In this document: positions 33,190 through 45,411 of the stretch, piece after piece | How positions within the stretch are numbered: position 1 is the first letter of the stretch | Layout of the letters: each line of letters begins with the position of its first letter | Source: Anaspis maculata | Taxonomy: Eukaryota > Arthropoda > Insecta > Coleoptera > Scraptiidae | Length of the DNA: 64,000 nt | Direction of reading: 5' to 3' | Assembly: GCA_949128115.1 (NCBI GenBank) | Contig: OX421961.1 | Location: forward strand, 102,470,363 to 102,534,362 | Notes under the pieces: model-generated | Seen by the model: the letters and a program-made list of their open reading frames with translations, nothing else | Databases searched by the model: none | Told to the model about the DNA's origin: nothing | Position numbers and translations under genes: made by a program

Positions 33190-34073
33190 CTTGCTAGAAG
33201 AGCTATAACGCCGCGAAGTTGATCAAAGCAGCTATTCGCCGTGGAGCTGGTGAGGACATAAACTTGTTGAGTCTTCACTGGAATTCCACACCACCGAGAG
33301 ATTTTCTTCAAGAAATGTGGAAGAAGCAAAGCTGCAGATGTGACGTATTCCAGCATCACCTCTTCAAGGAACACATTAAGACCAGAGCTTTTCATTTTCA
33401 TCCATGCCTTCAGTGCTTGTGACTCGACATCCTGCTTCTTCGGCCAAGGGAAGATGAAAATCCTGTCCACAGTCCAAAAGAACACGGACCTCGGAAAAGA
33501 GGCTGCAGTTTTTCTCGACACAACCTCAACACCTGATAAGATAGCAGCAGCAGAGGAGCGAATATTGTCCTTGGATAGATACAATTTATCTTTCATCATT
33601 TTTTCTTCAATTTTACATGTACTTACCTACAATCCTTTTAGGTGCAGAAGTGGTTGGGAGCCGAAGTGAATCCTCTCACCTGGGGGTGGATATCCACCAC
33701 ACAAGGTCTCATCCCCAAAATGATAGCCAGAGATGCAGCCCACAAAACCTTTTGAAGACGATTTCGTGCAGCTGCAAGAGAGGTTGTGCGAACTCGTGCA
33801 GCTGCAGGAACAGGAAGGCAAGGCTGAAGTGCTCTTCAGTCTGCATGCAGCCGCTGAAGCGGGACCTCATACGACAGTGTGCCAGAGATCGAGTTTGAGG
33901 TGGATTTTGACTCTCCAGAAAGCGACAATCTGTCTGATAGCGAAATGCTGGAGGATGTACTGTGGACAGATTTCACAGAAAATATCGACAATCCAGCTGC
34001 AGACGTTTCCAGTGGAGAAACCTACGATGTTCAACCGGAACCTTTCAAGAAGAAAAAATTTATATACTCGTAG
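33190..34073 (+). pseudogene. Broken CXC-motif gene of a mobile-element-associated family
   Basis: Three plus-strand frames hold pieces of one protein. The first (33340-33599) has HAFSACDSTSCFFGQGKMK, matching the H-x-x-x-x-C-D-x-T-S segment of a widespread insect and cnidarian family. After an acceptor-like CCTTTTAG (33634-33641) comes VQKWLGAEVNPLTWGWISTT. A shift of frame then leads to ISCSCKRGCANSCSCRNRKA, a Tesmin/TSO1-like cysteine cluster. The last part (33879-34073) is acidic and ends in FKKKKFIYS. The family is normally one continuous ORF, so this copy is disabled. I recognise it only by pattern; its function is unknown. Confidence 0.55.
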
Positions 34074-36088
34074 GTAACGGAAGTATTATTCTTCTGTTCT
34101 TCATTGTTGTGTACCTACGTATTATCAATACCACAGACTACCAATACAGACAGTCAACTGCATCTTACAAAGATCACCAGTAGGTGCCGCGGCGTGTTAT
34201 GCTCGTGAAAACTGAGAATCGGTGCGCCGCAGCAGTCACATGCTATCGCACTGCAGGGCAATAAAAATCGGCGAGCAGCGGCATGTTTGTAAACATCGCC
34301 TATTCAATAACCACTACCGACCTTTGTGATAAATCCATGTTCTTATGATGAATCCATGTTCCTCCCTAACGGTGCTAGGTAGGTAATTTTGATCACAATT
34401 TACGAATTTTGTTTGAATGAGATGAAGTGGTTATAACGAGTGATTGAATACATTTCTTCTCCAGTCACCTGTGATTCCTGAAAATCTGGCGAAAAACCGT
34501 GGCTACCAAGAAGACCCCTTGAGGCCTACTTTGAGAAAAAAATTATATCACTTTTTAGTTAATATTTACATATTCTGGAAACTATTTTTTCTATGTCCAT
34601 CTATGTCCGTTTTGATTGATGTTCATCTCATTTTCGATGAGAAATACGACTCATCCATTTGATCAAAATTAAATATAGCAATAGCCGATTTGCATCTTAT
34701 TACGTTCTGGAGCTCGTTCTGGAACGTAGCTATAGGTACCATCTGAGGTTTTCTTCGAAATTTCACCAACAATATTCAAAACAATAAGGTGTAAAATTTT
34801 TGAAGTGCAATGAATTGATTTAAATTGCCATGATAAACTGACATGCGGTGTACTAGCCACGCACTGGGACGTCAGCCAAAAATCGACTTTTTTATTTAAT
34901 TTAATCAATTAAGTCCAACTGTGCATCAAAAATTCATTTATCTTTTTTTTTACTCTTCTGCGTAAATAAGCAGAAATCAGTTTAGAAGCAAAATAACAAT
35001 AACTTGATCACAGGCTGTATCTACGACGGAGTTTTGTGACATAAGTAACATTACTTGCCTGTAACAAAAAAATATATACAATATACAGGGTGTCTCAAAA
35101 CTCGCGCCCCACAGCCTCCACTCGGTGTATGAAATCTTCTATGAAGACCCCAAAAGTTGCTAAAAATTTTTTTCGAGTTCAATTTTTCAAGTTATGGAGG
35201 GTCAAAGGTTGGTCATTCGAACCCTTCTAGTTTCGTTATTTCAAAAGATTTTTCCGAACTGTTTATGGCATAATATTGAGTAAAAAATATCAACCACTGA
35301 ATGTGTACTAAATTTCCATTCACTACACAGGGTGGAGTCATACACTAAAAAATCCAATTTCGGTAAAAAACTCTTCCGAAAAAAATTCGAAATATTAATA
35401 TATACACTTTTATTTCATACATCGAAAAAACAGAAACTTTTTAAATTCTCCAGATTCTGAAATTTTGAAAAAGAATTTAAATAATCAATTTATTACTTTG
35501 AATAGAAATAATATCAAAATCAATTCATGGGTTATCAAACATTTTAATTATTTTCCATCTTAATTAATGTCGACCAATCCTAAAATTTCTCAATTACAAT
35601 AACATGCCCTTCCAAAAATTCACAAACCTCATAATCCAATGAAAGTCCGTTGTTGTCTTTAAAAATTCTCGTGTCTATAAACTATCAAAACTCCTTAGTA
35701 GAATTTTACCAGATATCTTGAATTTTAAACTAAATTTTAGTGTCAAAAACACAACAGAGTTGATCAACAAAATTAAAAACATCACTCCACCATTAAATTC
35801 ATTTCTGATTTCTTCTGATGTCACAAATTTTCAAATTTATTCCCATCTGTTCCAATTACAGAATGTCTACTTTTGATAAAAAATATCCTTTCCAATTCCT
35901 CTCTTTCTGACAATTTTGCAGATAGCTTGTGCTCTCTCTTAGAAACCGCTGTTAGAAACCCCTCACTTTGACAAACACCAATTTCTACACATTTATTGCT
36001 TTGAAGATGACTCTTTATCCCAAATTGTAAGGCCGAAACGCGTCGCAATATACTTTTTCAATTTACGTGGAGAGACAGATTTATTGTA
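34074..36088. other. Intergenic with transposon remnants
   Basis: The element ends ATACAGGGTGTCTCAAAAC (about 35083) and ACACAGGGTGGAGTC (about 35325) occur without clear partners. The word AAGGCCGAAACGCG near 36030 is of a kind seen near the ends of some retroelements. No host exon is recognised. Confidence 0.4.
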
Positions 36089-37081
36089 CAGGGTGGCCCA
36101 ACAAAAAAAAACAGAGGGGTTTTTTGGTCATTTCACCTCATTTTTTTTAAATCGGACAGGTCGACTCTAATATCAAGTGAAACATCTGGAACATACATTG
36201 GCGAAACTTTCAAATGACATTATCTACTTTACGATATCTACATCGAATCAAAGAGAATCAAATCCTTTTTTTGAAAAAAATATTTTTCAAATTTTCCCCT
36301 ATTCTCCCAAGATTCCGAGTGTCCGATTTGATATTCTTGACCTCTCAATTTTCTTCATTGCAGTCAACGTCATCCTGCACAGCATCGGAGAAGAAAATTT
36401 TCTATGGAAGAAGTGCCACCCAAGTTCACCCCTTCTAATTAAAAAATGATACTACCTACGTACTTTGCGATACATCAAATTGAAAGGACTTGAATTCGCT
36501 CAATAAAAAAAATATTTTAAATTTTTTTAAAAACCCCTCTTTCCCTCCTCAAATAGTTTGAATGTTCAATTGATTGGGGCAAGGGTTGAAAATTTTCAAA
36601 ACATTGTTTTCGGAAGAAGAATTCAAATCCCTTCAATTCGATGTATCACAAAGTAGGTGGTATCTTGTTGAATTTTTAAGCTGGGTGGGGGAGAGCACTT
36701 TCTCCACTGAAAATTTTCTTCTTCGATACTAGCTGGAATGACGCGGACCAAGTTGAAAAAAAATTAGAAGTCGATAATATAAAGCGGGATAGTCATAGAA
36801 TTCCAGGAAGAAGAGTGGTAGGATCCAATTTTTTTTTAAAATATTTTTTCACAGAGAGAATTTAGTTCTCTTCAATTTTTTTATGTATCGCAAGGTGGGT
36901 GGTGTCCTTGGAAATTTCGAAGTTGAGGTGGGTGGGGTTGAGGGGTTTTGAGATAGAAATTCGCCAATGTATATTTCAGATGTCCCCCTCGATATAAAAA
37001 ACGACCTGTCCGAGCTTTTTTCAAAAAAATTAGGTGAAATGCCCAAAAGCCCCTTCGTAGTGTTTTCGTTGGGCCACCCTG
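36089..37081. mobile_element. 993-bp palindromic element, TA-flanked
   Basis: The ends CAGGGTGGCCCAAC (36089) and the complementary GTTGGGCCACCCTG (37068-37081) have TA outside both ends (36087-36088 and 37082-37083). The two halves pair across nearly the whole element. For example, the CGGACAGGTCG region near 36153 pairs with 37002-37013, and the AAGAAAATTTTC region near 36390 pairs with about 36710-36721. There is no coding capacity. The structure fits a Tc1/mariner-type foldback derivative. Confidence 0.75.
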
Positions 37082-38327
37082 TATGCACCTTTATTTCCAA
37101 TATATTATTACATCAAAATCATTCTCTTAGTGCTAACAAAGAGAAAACCAGCTTCAAAAAAATTGTTTGAGTATTTTTGCGAACTACTAAAATATTCACA
37201 TTCTTTGGATATTACTGTGTGTATCACTGAATGTAACAAAAAGTTCAAATGAATTTCTTATTGGCCATGAAGAACAGGCTGTTGATTTCTTGATTTTTCT
37301 CCAACCTTTTTAGAATTAATTTGCATATTGTGGCTGTTCGATTGCCCCACCTCTTCTTTATTGAAACTATGTCAAAAGACAGTTTTCTAATTTTTTTTCC
37401 ATAATATTTGAAGGAGTCTTCAAATCGCATATGTTTGATGACGATCCATGATTTTTCTTTAGTATCAATAGTTCATCTTCCTTCGTTAGATGTGCATACC
37501 CCAATAATTTTATTGTGCAATTGACAATGGTATTTTTGCAAAAGTTTTTTTACCAGATAAGGTGAATATTCCTAATTTATTGGGCCCCCTTTCAATATGA
37601 AAACGGTATATAATTATGTACCTATACCTACCTATTATTAGCTGTGGCTTTTGGTACCTTATGAAATTAATCTTCCACATGAGAATGAAAGATTTTTGGA
37701 TGGAGTCTTGATTTAAAAACTAGTTACTTGAATGAAGAGAAATAAATGATTATGTAGGTCAAGATCTGCATTGAATAACAATATAAATAATAGGTCGTGG
37801 TAGGAATGGTAGTAAGGGTATGATGCGATAGTAAAGTGTGATAAAAACACAGTAACTGTCGCATTTCACTTGTTTGGGTAGGTATCACGTTCCGCTCTGG
37901 AGGTCGGCGGTTAGAATGTGACGCGCGGTCCCGCGCACCGCGGAGCGACACTTCGGGACGAACGCCACCTGGCAGTGGCAACCCAGAAACACATCGCCCT
38001 GTTCGTCGGTTGACCGTCTGTATTGGTAGTCTGTGTCAATACTATCATTAATTCAACTTTATTCAGTTAATTTTATTTTTGAAAAATTGTACATATTGAT
38101 GGTGGTTTTTGTTTTACTTTTTCATATAAGTTCAGTTCAAGAAAATATATAGGTAAATAACTATTTTATTCCATTTTTCCCAAGATTTCTTCAAATGTTT
38201 AATTTTTCGAATTGATTTGTAAATCTGGTGCTGATGGAATTACAACAATTAAAGTACATTTGATTTGTAGATTTTTTTTAATTGAATGTTATAATAATCA
38301 ATAATCATTCACACTCAGTCCTTCAGG
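37082..38327. other. Intergenic with a short GC-rich island
   Basis: A CpG-rich patch at about 37900-38025 (for example GACGCGCGGTCCCGCGCACC) stands out from AT-rich flanks. The minus-strand ORF across it (37724-37981) has no known domain. It may be a promoter island or a transposon piece. Confidence 0.35.
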
Positions 38328-38525
38328 GTTGAAATTGCCAAAAACTGAAAAAAAGTCGAAAATTTCGCAGTTTTTAAAAGTTTTTTACAAAGTTGCACTC
38401 GGCGCTCGAGGTCGAAAACTTAAATTATTCATTGGGCCAGGATCATGAACAACTCAGCAAAAATCAGAACTACCGGATTTAACGCATGGTCTGATGTACA
38501 TACCTATTTACTGGACTATAGTAAC
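38328..38525 (+). repeat. Dispersed repeat, inverted copy of 28951-29157
   Basis: It matches 28951-29157 in opposite orientation, sharing the GTCGAAAATTTCG region, CGGCGCTCGAGGTCGAAAAC and AGAACTACCGGATTTAACGC. Confidence 0.65.
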
Positions 38526-39111
38526 GGCAAGGAAAAAAAATAAAATTCGTAGTGCCAGACTGGGAAATGGTGAAAAGCTCCAAATGCTGACTTAATTTGA
38601 TTCAGGGTTTGATTAATTTCATGATTTAATTTATATATTATATAATATCCAAATGATAAGGCTTTGAAATGTAGCATTTTTCAATTTTTCACAGATGACA
38701 GATAGACAAAAAATTTCAACATCTTTGAGTACAGTTTTTTAAGGCTTTATTCAGATGACATATGGGAAGTCAAGTTCTGTGATATAGGTATAACTTCTGG
38801 CATTTTTTTGATAGTGACATTTTTGTCCGAGAGATGACAGTCAAAAATTATTTGGCTCATCCGACGGCGAAACCATATCTGCATACCGAATTTCAAGTCG
38901 ATCGGATCAACGTTGCGGCTGTTATCGTAGCAGACTACAGACTATAGGAACACACAGACAGACATCACTTCAAAAATGTTCCTTATCATCTTGGAGGACT
39001 TCAAAATGGATAATTATATCCGTCTTCATTTCTAAAAATTTTTAGCGCGTTCACAATACTTCCCCTTATCGTTGGTTGGTCTGTCGGGAAAGTAAAAGAA
39101 GTGTCCGGTAA
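38526..39111. repeat. Probable transposon fragment
   Basis: The stretch near 38890-38970 (AATTTCAAGTCGATCGG, then ACACACAGACAGACATC) is of a type common in arthropod interspersed repeats. It has no intact ORF or defined ends. Confidence 0.35.
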
Positions 39112-39971
39112 GCATTCTAAAGTTGACGAAATTTGGTAAATTGATGCAGAATTTAACGTAGAATAACATACTGAAATTCCCGAAAATTCCATGGCTTGGA
39201 TTTTTTTTAGGACCAATTAAAGAGCGCCATCCTTGAAAATTTTCGATTTATTCTGAATAACTTGTAAACTTTTACTTTTAGAACACAAATACCCCAGAAG
39301 CAAATGTGGTTCGTTCAATTTCCAAAAGATCAGTACTGAACTCATTACTTTGTGGTCAATAGTCTCTGAGATACAGCGTCTGCTAAAACGCAGTGAAAAC
39401 TACTCAAAATTTATTTCCGGATTTTACGTAGGTACTTTGCATAGTGTCAGTTCAGGGGCTGTAACGTGGACAGCAAACGTGCGGATTTCAATGTGTTTTA
39501 CATGTTCGGAAAGCCAATTCAACATTCGGTATCACACTTTTGTCTAGAAGTCGCCAAATTCAAAATGGTATTTTACTCACAACCACTATGGTAATTGATT
39601 CATTACATACCTAGTAGGAGGTCGGGAAGTGACCCATTGCCGACCTCCCGAGAAAGTGGAGAAATGGTAGCTTTAAAAGGGAAATTTCAAAATATGCATC
39701 CAACCAAACAATAAGTGTGTTGTTAATCAGTATTCCCTGAACCACACGTTCCAGCAAAATTAATCGGCCTATCTGGAAGTTATGACAAAAAGTTAATTTT
39801 CAGATTTCAACTTTTGAACGCCTGTAATCCTGCAAGCTGAGTACATGGTTGTGAGTAAAATAGTATACATACTCTCGACGGTAAATACATCATTCCAGCT
39901 TCGGGCTAGAAATGCTAGAAATGCTCTCTGTGCCCTCAGCAGTAATGATGTATTTCCCGTCTCGGTATGTA

Positions 39972-40102
39972 CCGGGTGTTTATAAACGTTTGTTATCATA
40001 CGCCTTTGGAATCTCCCAATCACTCTTTCAAATCGTGCCTTTCACTGCGACTTTTGGCCTGACCAAAGCCTGCCGCGATCACAGACGTTTATAAACACCC
40101 GG
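39972..40102. mobile_element. 131-bp MITE, TA-flanked
   Basis: The inverted ends CCGGGTGTTTATAAACGT at 39972 and the complement at 40085-40102 have TA on both sides (39970-39971, 40103-40104). This fits a Tc1/mariner-type MITE nested in the inverted-repeat pair. Confidence 0.72.
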
Positions 40103-40480
40103 TATTATACTATTTCCTCGACCTTTGAAATCGATATACTTGATGTCCCGAAGAATCCCCAAAAACCGATTTTTCTCATACCATGCCATTTGCCCAATTT
40201 TTCAAGTAAGGCAAAACCATCCAGGAAATATATGAAGAATTGAATACCAAAAAAATGACATGTTTCGGGATCTTTTTCCTGGTGATGGTTCCTGAGTTAT
40301 ATGGGTTGGAAGACTAAAACGATCTATTTGGAAAAAAGATAGGTAGTCCGGAGACTAACTAGTTTACAAATTATTCAGAAAAAATCGAAAATTTCCAAGG
40401 ATGGCGCTTTTTATTGGTCCTAGAAAAAAAGCCAAGCCTTGGAATTTTCGGGAATTCAAGTATGTTATTCCACGTTGAAT

Positions 40481-40685
40481 AACGACGGCCTCGGGGCGCA
40501 GACGGTCGAGTGGCTGCCTGCGACGCGGAAGTCCCGGGTTCGATTTCCGGTGAAAAGTCTGGGTGTTGTGTTGTCCGAAATTTGCACTTTTCTGAGTTTG
40601 TATAATTGATAAATAAACGGGCAAACTCCTATGGCAAGAAAAAGCCGATAGGGAGAAAAACATTTATTTATTTATTATTTATCAT
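40481..40685 (+). mobile_element. tRNA-derived SINE copy 2 (intact)
   Basis: Same family as 4295-4787: an A-box region (GGGGCGCAGACGG), B-box GGGTTCGATTTCC, the body CTGGGTGTTGTGTTGTCCG and an AT-rich (TTTA)n-like tail. A perfect 16-bp duplication, TTATTCCACGTTGAAT, lies at 40465-40480 and 40686-40701. It also serves as the empty-site control for the MITE in copy 1. It contains no ORF; the minus-strand frame 40364-40663 is an artefact. Confidence 0.88.
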
Positions 40686-40735
40686 TTATTCCACGTTGAA
40701 TTCTGCATCGATCCACCAAATTTCGTCACTTCCGA

Positions 40736-41822
40736 ATTTATTTCCGGTCAAAACCTATTTTGACTGGACTAATACAGTAGCGATGTAAGCAAAGCCTTTG
40801 ATGCTTTGATTGCCTACGACAGGCGGACAGGTTACTTCAAAAGCTAGAGCTTCACGGATTCAGAGGTCCAGTGTCCACTAGGTATACAATTGGTTCAATG
40901 CCTAGATATTTTTTCGAGTATTTTCCTTATCGTGGCCAATGCGTGAGATATGAGTACGAGGATGGGAGGGGATTTGTAATAAGGGACTTCTAAAGATGAA
41001 AGAGGTGGACATAGGAAATGGGCGGAAATTTGAAAAACCATTTCGAGATATTGGTTTTGTGACCTTCGTGGACCTGCAAAAATTTCGAGTTTTTTTTTTC
41101 ACATAGGTATAGGCTCGGGTATAGGTAATTATTGCAAGCATGTCAAACTTTTCAGATTTTGCAGAGCTCCACATAACGCCCTGTATACTGTATAATGAAT
41201 ACGGAGGATCATCTGTATGGAATACGACATGTATAGCATGTAATAGTGAAAAATATCGGCTATATCCACAATAAGGAAAAACATACCTACTCTAATTATG
41301 CAGTTCTTTTCCTTGAGGAGCTATATCGCTTGAAACTACACTGATTTTTAGGTGTTGTACCTACTTCAATTATCTAGGAGTCTATTTTCGCTCTCAGTTT
41401 ATTTTGCGAGCGATGCCAGGTACCCCAAGGGCTCAGTTCCGACTTCCGAGTCAGGTGGCAGTTGCAGCGCAGCGGTGCAAATTGCCAAATACAGCGGCCT
41501 GAAGGCCTGATTGACTATAACAGGTTGTTTTGCGCCGTTGTCAATGTTGTCACGGTAATTTGACGCATTTCGAACATGCAACCCTTGCAACCGAGAAAAA
41601 GTTGCACCGTCAAATGTGAAAAAAAGTCAAACTTTCACTATGACTTGCAGCTCCCCCCCTTCTCCCCCAAAGGTGTTAGGACGAAAAGGGGAGTGGAAAC
41701 CTTCTCCGCATTTGGGGGCAAGATTGGAGAATAAACTCGATAAATTGAAATACTAATTTAACGCTTTGACATTTGAGTGCAACTGTGCGAGTTGCAAGTC
41801 GGACTTGAAACTGAGTTCTCAG
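40736..41822. other. Intergenic, no supported gene
   Basis: AT-rich with an orphan ACGCCCTGTATAC end near 41175. The segment at 41407-41600 is more GC-rich and shares short words with 41823-41949 (TTGCCAAATA, CGGCCTGA/CGGTCTGA), so it is probably a diverged relative of that element. Confidence 0.4.
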
Positions 41823-41949
41823 GGCTCGATACCAAGTTGTAGGCGCAAAAGTTACGACGGCGTAACTTGCCAAATAGAGCGGTCTGATTGGCCGTTGCTA
41901 TGGTAACCGAACTTATGGCGGTCTCAGCCCCAACTTGGTATATCGAGCC
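41823..41949. mobile_element. 127-bp MITE
   Basis: The inverted ends GGCTCGATACCAAGTTG (41823) and CAACTTGGTATATCGAGCC (41931-41949) differ by a small indel. TCAG occurs immediately or almost immediately outside both ends, a possible duplication. No coding capacity. Confidence 0.55.
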
Positions 41950-41979
41950 GTCAGTTGATATTATTATTATTATGATATA

Positions 41980-44174
41980 GTGCCAGGCGGTTCGCGACAA
42001 AATTCAGGATTATACTGCAAATTGTGATAAAAGCAACAGATTTATCACAATTACTCCTTGAACCAAAATGAACAATTTGACCCGCTGCACTAATCGATTA
42101 ACCGCCGGGGGGCCGAGATTTCAAGGGGGCCAACTAAAAGACAACCACTTTTTTTAAGCATCAAATGCCGCTACAGAACCATGCCAGGGGACGTTTCCTA
42201 ATCAAACAAATGTCTAGATCATGATTTTGTCAATGCATCAAGACGCTACTGTCGCTGGGAGCCCCAATGTCACCCCCATGTTGAATTTGGGAACTTTTTT
42301 GAACTGGATGGCAATGGTATCCGGAGTGTACGTGCATGTGATATGTCATTTCCAATGTTTTCAGGGTCTGCGAATGTGATTCTGCCGACGAAATTGGTTT
42401 TTAATTACATTTGAGGGGAGGGGAAGGAAACGAAATAATCATAGGTAGTTTTTTTTTAATGCACTCCGAATTGCCACTGAATCGGCTCTGGTAATGTCAT
42501 AGCATAAATTTGATGTGGAGAGTACGATTCTGCCACTGTCGGAGCGGCGCGACAAACGGAAGTCAAGTAACAGCCACCATATCTGAATTGAAATACTATC
42601 TCGCTTCTTTGGCATTGATCGACAGAAAGGGTGTGGGGTATCATTTCTGAGGTTTCTGGGGTCTCGGAACTCATTTCACTCATTTTACTACACGAAAGTG
42701 AAAATGTGATTAAACCAGGATTGAAGAAGCTAGTCAAAATATGAACTTTTTTGATCAATGCACTCAACACCATCATAACATCATGCTTGGAGATTTTTCT
42801 TCATAAATCAACTATGCAGATCACGATGCCGTTATTGCGAAAGCGATGCGACAACCGTGAGTCGAGTTAAATTTGGCATATTCAAGAAAAACTTGATATT
42901 TTTATCTAATAATAATGGTAATCAAATTGAACGTGCAAAGTATCTTTTCGTATAGTCTCTGGGTGCATAAATTCACATTTCCACATGTTATCAGTTTTTA
43001 AATGAATTTGGAGGGAGGGGGAGAGAATAAAAAATGATTTTTTTTGGATCAAACTTGCTAACGCTGTAGCATAAATTGGATATGTGTGTCACGATTTTCC
43101 CACTGTCAAAGCTGTGTGACAACCGGAAGTGAAGTTATGGCCGCCGTTATATGAATTTGAATATACGAGCAGTATCTCGTTTCTTTGGCACTGGTCGACA
43201 GTGGTGGTGTGGGGTATCATTTCTGAGGTTTTTAGGGTTTCGGAATTCATTTAAAAAAGTTAAAATGGGGTTGGAACAAAATTGAAGAATAGCCTCAAAA
43301 CACGTGTTTTCAAGCCAATTTTAACTCGACTCACGGTTGTCACATCGTTTTCGCAATAGCGGCATCGTGATCTGCATAGTTGATTTATGAAGAAAAGTCC
43401 CCAAGCATGATGTTACGATGGTGTTGGGTGCCTTGATGAAAAAAGTCCATATCTTGACCAGCTCCACCAATCATGGTCTGATCACATTTTGACTTCCAAA
43501 AATGAGTTCCGAGACCCCAGAATTTCCAGAAATGATACCTTACACCTCTTCTGTCGATCAATGCCAAAGAAACGAGATAGTATTTGAATTCAGTTATGGT
43601 GGCTGTTACTTGACTTCCGGTTGTCGCGCCGCTCCGACAGTGGCGGAATCGTAATCTACATATCAAATTCATGCTATAATATTACCTGAGCCGATTCAGT
43701 GACAATTCGGAGTGCATTAAAAAATATATTGATATTTCGTTTCCTCCCCCTGCCCTTGAATGGCATTAAAAATAAATTTTGTCTGCAGAATCACATTCGC
43801 AGACCCTGAAAACATTGGAAATGACACATCACACGTCCACTCCTAATACCATTGCCATCCAGTTCAAGAAAGATCCCAAATTCTACATGGGGGTGATACT
43901 GGGCCTCCCAGCGACAGTAGCGTCTTGCAGTGACAAAATCATGATCTAGACATTTGTTTGATTAGAAAACGTCCCCTGGCATGGTTCTGTAGCGGCATTT
44001 GATGCTTAAAAAAAAGTGACTGTCTTTTAGTTGGCCCCCTTGAAATCTCGGCCCCCCGGCGGTTAATCGATTAGTGCAGCGGGCCAAATTGTTCATTTTG
44101 GTTCAAGGAATAATTGTGCCAAATTGTGTTGCTTTTATCACAATTTGCAGTATTATTTCGTGAACCGCCAGCAC
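41980..44174. mobile_element. 2.2-kb foldback element with about 890-bp inverted arms and an internal third copy
   Basis: The left arm (41980 to about 42870) and right arm (about 43310-44174) are reverse complements at high but imperfect identity. Matching words include AACCGCCGGGGGGCCGAGAT, GCATGATGTTA and the GATCTGCATAGTTGATTTAT region. TA flanks each end (41978-41979, 44175-44176) and the terminus is GTGC(CA/T)GGCGGTTC. The loop holds a diverged direct copy of an arm segment: GGTGTGGGGTATCATTTCTG occurs at both 42629 and 43207. Minus-strand open frames are repeat artefacts with no transposase motifs. Confidence 0.8.
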
Positions 44175-45411
44175 TAATACTCTTATTCTTCATCAGTTTA
44201 TCACAACCCACCGTCAGGTGTGGCATACCTACCTCAGAATATCTAACATTTATTATTTATTTTAAATATAGTTACTCATTCCTTCCTATCAATTTTTAGC
44301 TTCAGGATTTACTTTATAAATGACTATGGTAATTAAATGTGAAGGTAAAGAGAGTTTTCAATAGTAGGGAAATGGCCGATTATTGGTCAACGATGTTCAA
44401 ACGAATTCTTTCTGATTCGTCGGCTCGGAGCTTAACCACTCCTACCTGTTTGCTTTACTAAGCAACAGGTGCAACGTCTATACGAAGAGTTTGTACACCG
44501 AAGCCGAAGCTTGCTGCAGTAAGCATGTGCAGACCCATCCATCGAACGCCAACAAAGTTGAAGAATTTCATTCATTTTCTTGATTTGATTGTTTTCATCT
44601 ACTGAAATGAAACATTCCCTGTCTGCTGCGTGTCCCTGTATTCGTTGCACTGCTGGTAATTTTCTTGCTAACTCTTTTCATTCTACATAATCTAGGAACT
44701 GATGAGTAGGTATCAGTAGGTTATGCAGAAGTTTGCTCAATATATACCTATTATAACTGTGGCGACTGATCCAGTACACAAAAAGTGAAGCATGCTAGAA
44801 AAGCTTTTCAAATTTAGGTAAGTAGTAGGTAGGTAGAAGTAGGTAAATAAATGAAATACAATTTTTGAGAATTGAGAAAAATAAAGAAGGATGCAGTTAT
44901 TTATACTATGTACCTATACGTATATTTCAACTATAATGATCTTTTGGAATATAAACATTCTTTATTTATACTAGATTTGGGACCCTATATAATAGATGTT
45001 ATGGTGGATGCACTAGTATACGATGATCTGTTTTTGAGGCTAATTTATTAACTATACTATCGAGTATTCATATTTCGTACCTGCTCGTACCTGTATATTT
45101 ATATGAATATAATTAATGAAAAGGACCAGGAGTGAATGGTTTAATCTTGATTACAAAGATGAAAACTAAGCCTTGACCTATCTATAGTTATCTAGCAAAG
45201 TAAACAAGCAGACCTGTTCTGTTACCAGCACCTCCACCATTTCTATATGTAGATAATATTTCTATACCCATACCCTTAACGTTCAGCACCTTCGCCATAC
45301 ATTGCTCATATGTCTGTAGGTTTATTACTCCATAATCATGCACCACGTATTCAATTCTTTTATAGTTTTTTACATGTGCTTCTCTATCATTCATTACTAT
45401 TGGACAAAAAT
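44175..45411. other. Intergenic, no supported gene
   Basis: Short open frames only (for example 44432-44650 minus, cysteine-rich but of unknown family). TAGGTAGGT-type simple repeats occur near 44818-44840. Confidence 0.4.

Larger units (their letters stand above)
39112..40735. repeat. Inverted-repeat pair with SINE inserted in the right arm
   Basis: The left arm (about 39112-39265) is the reverse complement of the right arm (about 40362-40480 continued at 40702-40735). Shared words include CCCGAAAATTCC, AGCGCCATCCTTG and GACGAAATTTGGT. The arms are about 150 bp and the spacer about 1.1 kb, suggesting one foldback element or two opposed copies. The right arm is split by the SINE at 40481-40685. 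No transposase is recognised in the spacer. Confidence 0.6.

Noticed and set aside
33129..33599. 156-codon minus-strand ORF
   Set aside because: It is antisense to the CXC-family pseudogene, whose plus-strand frame gives recognisable motifs while the minus frame does not.
42456..43672. Minus-strand ORFs of about 95-106 codons that resemble each other
   Set aside because: They lie in repeated and inverted parts of the 41980-44174 foldback element; the resemblance comes from the repeat and there is no known protein motif.
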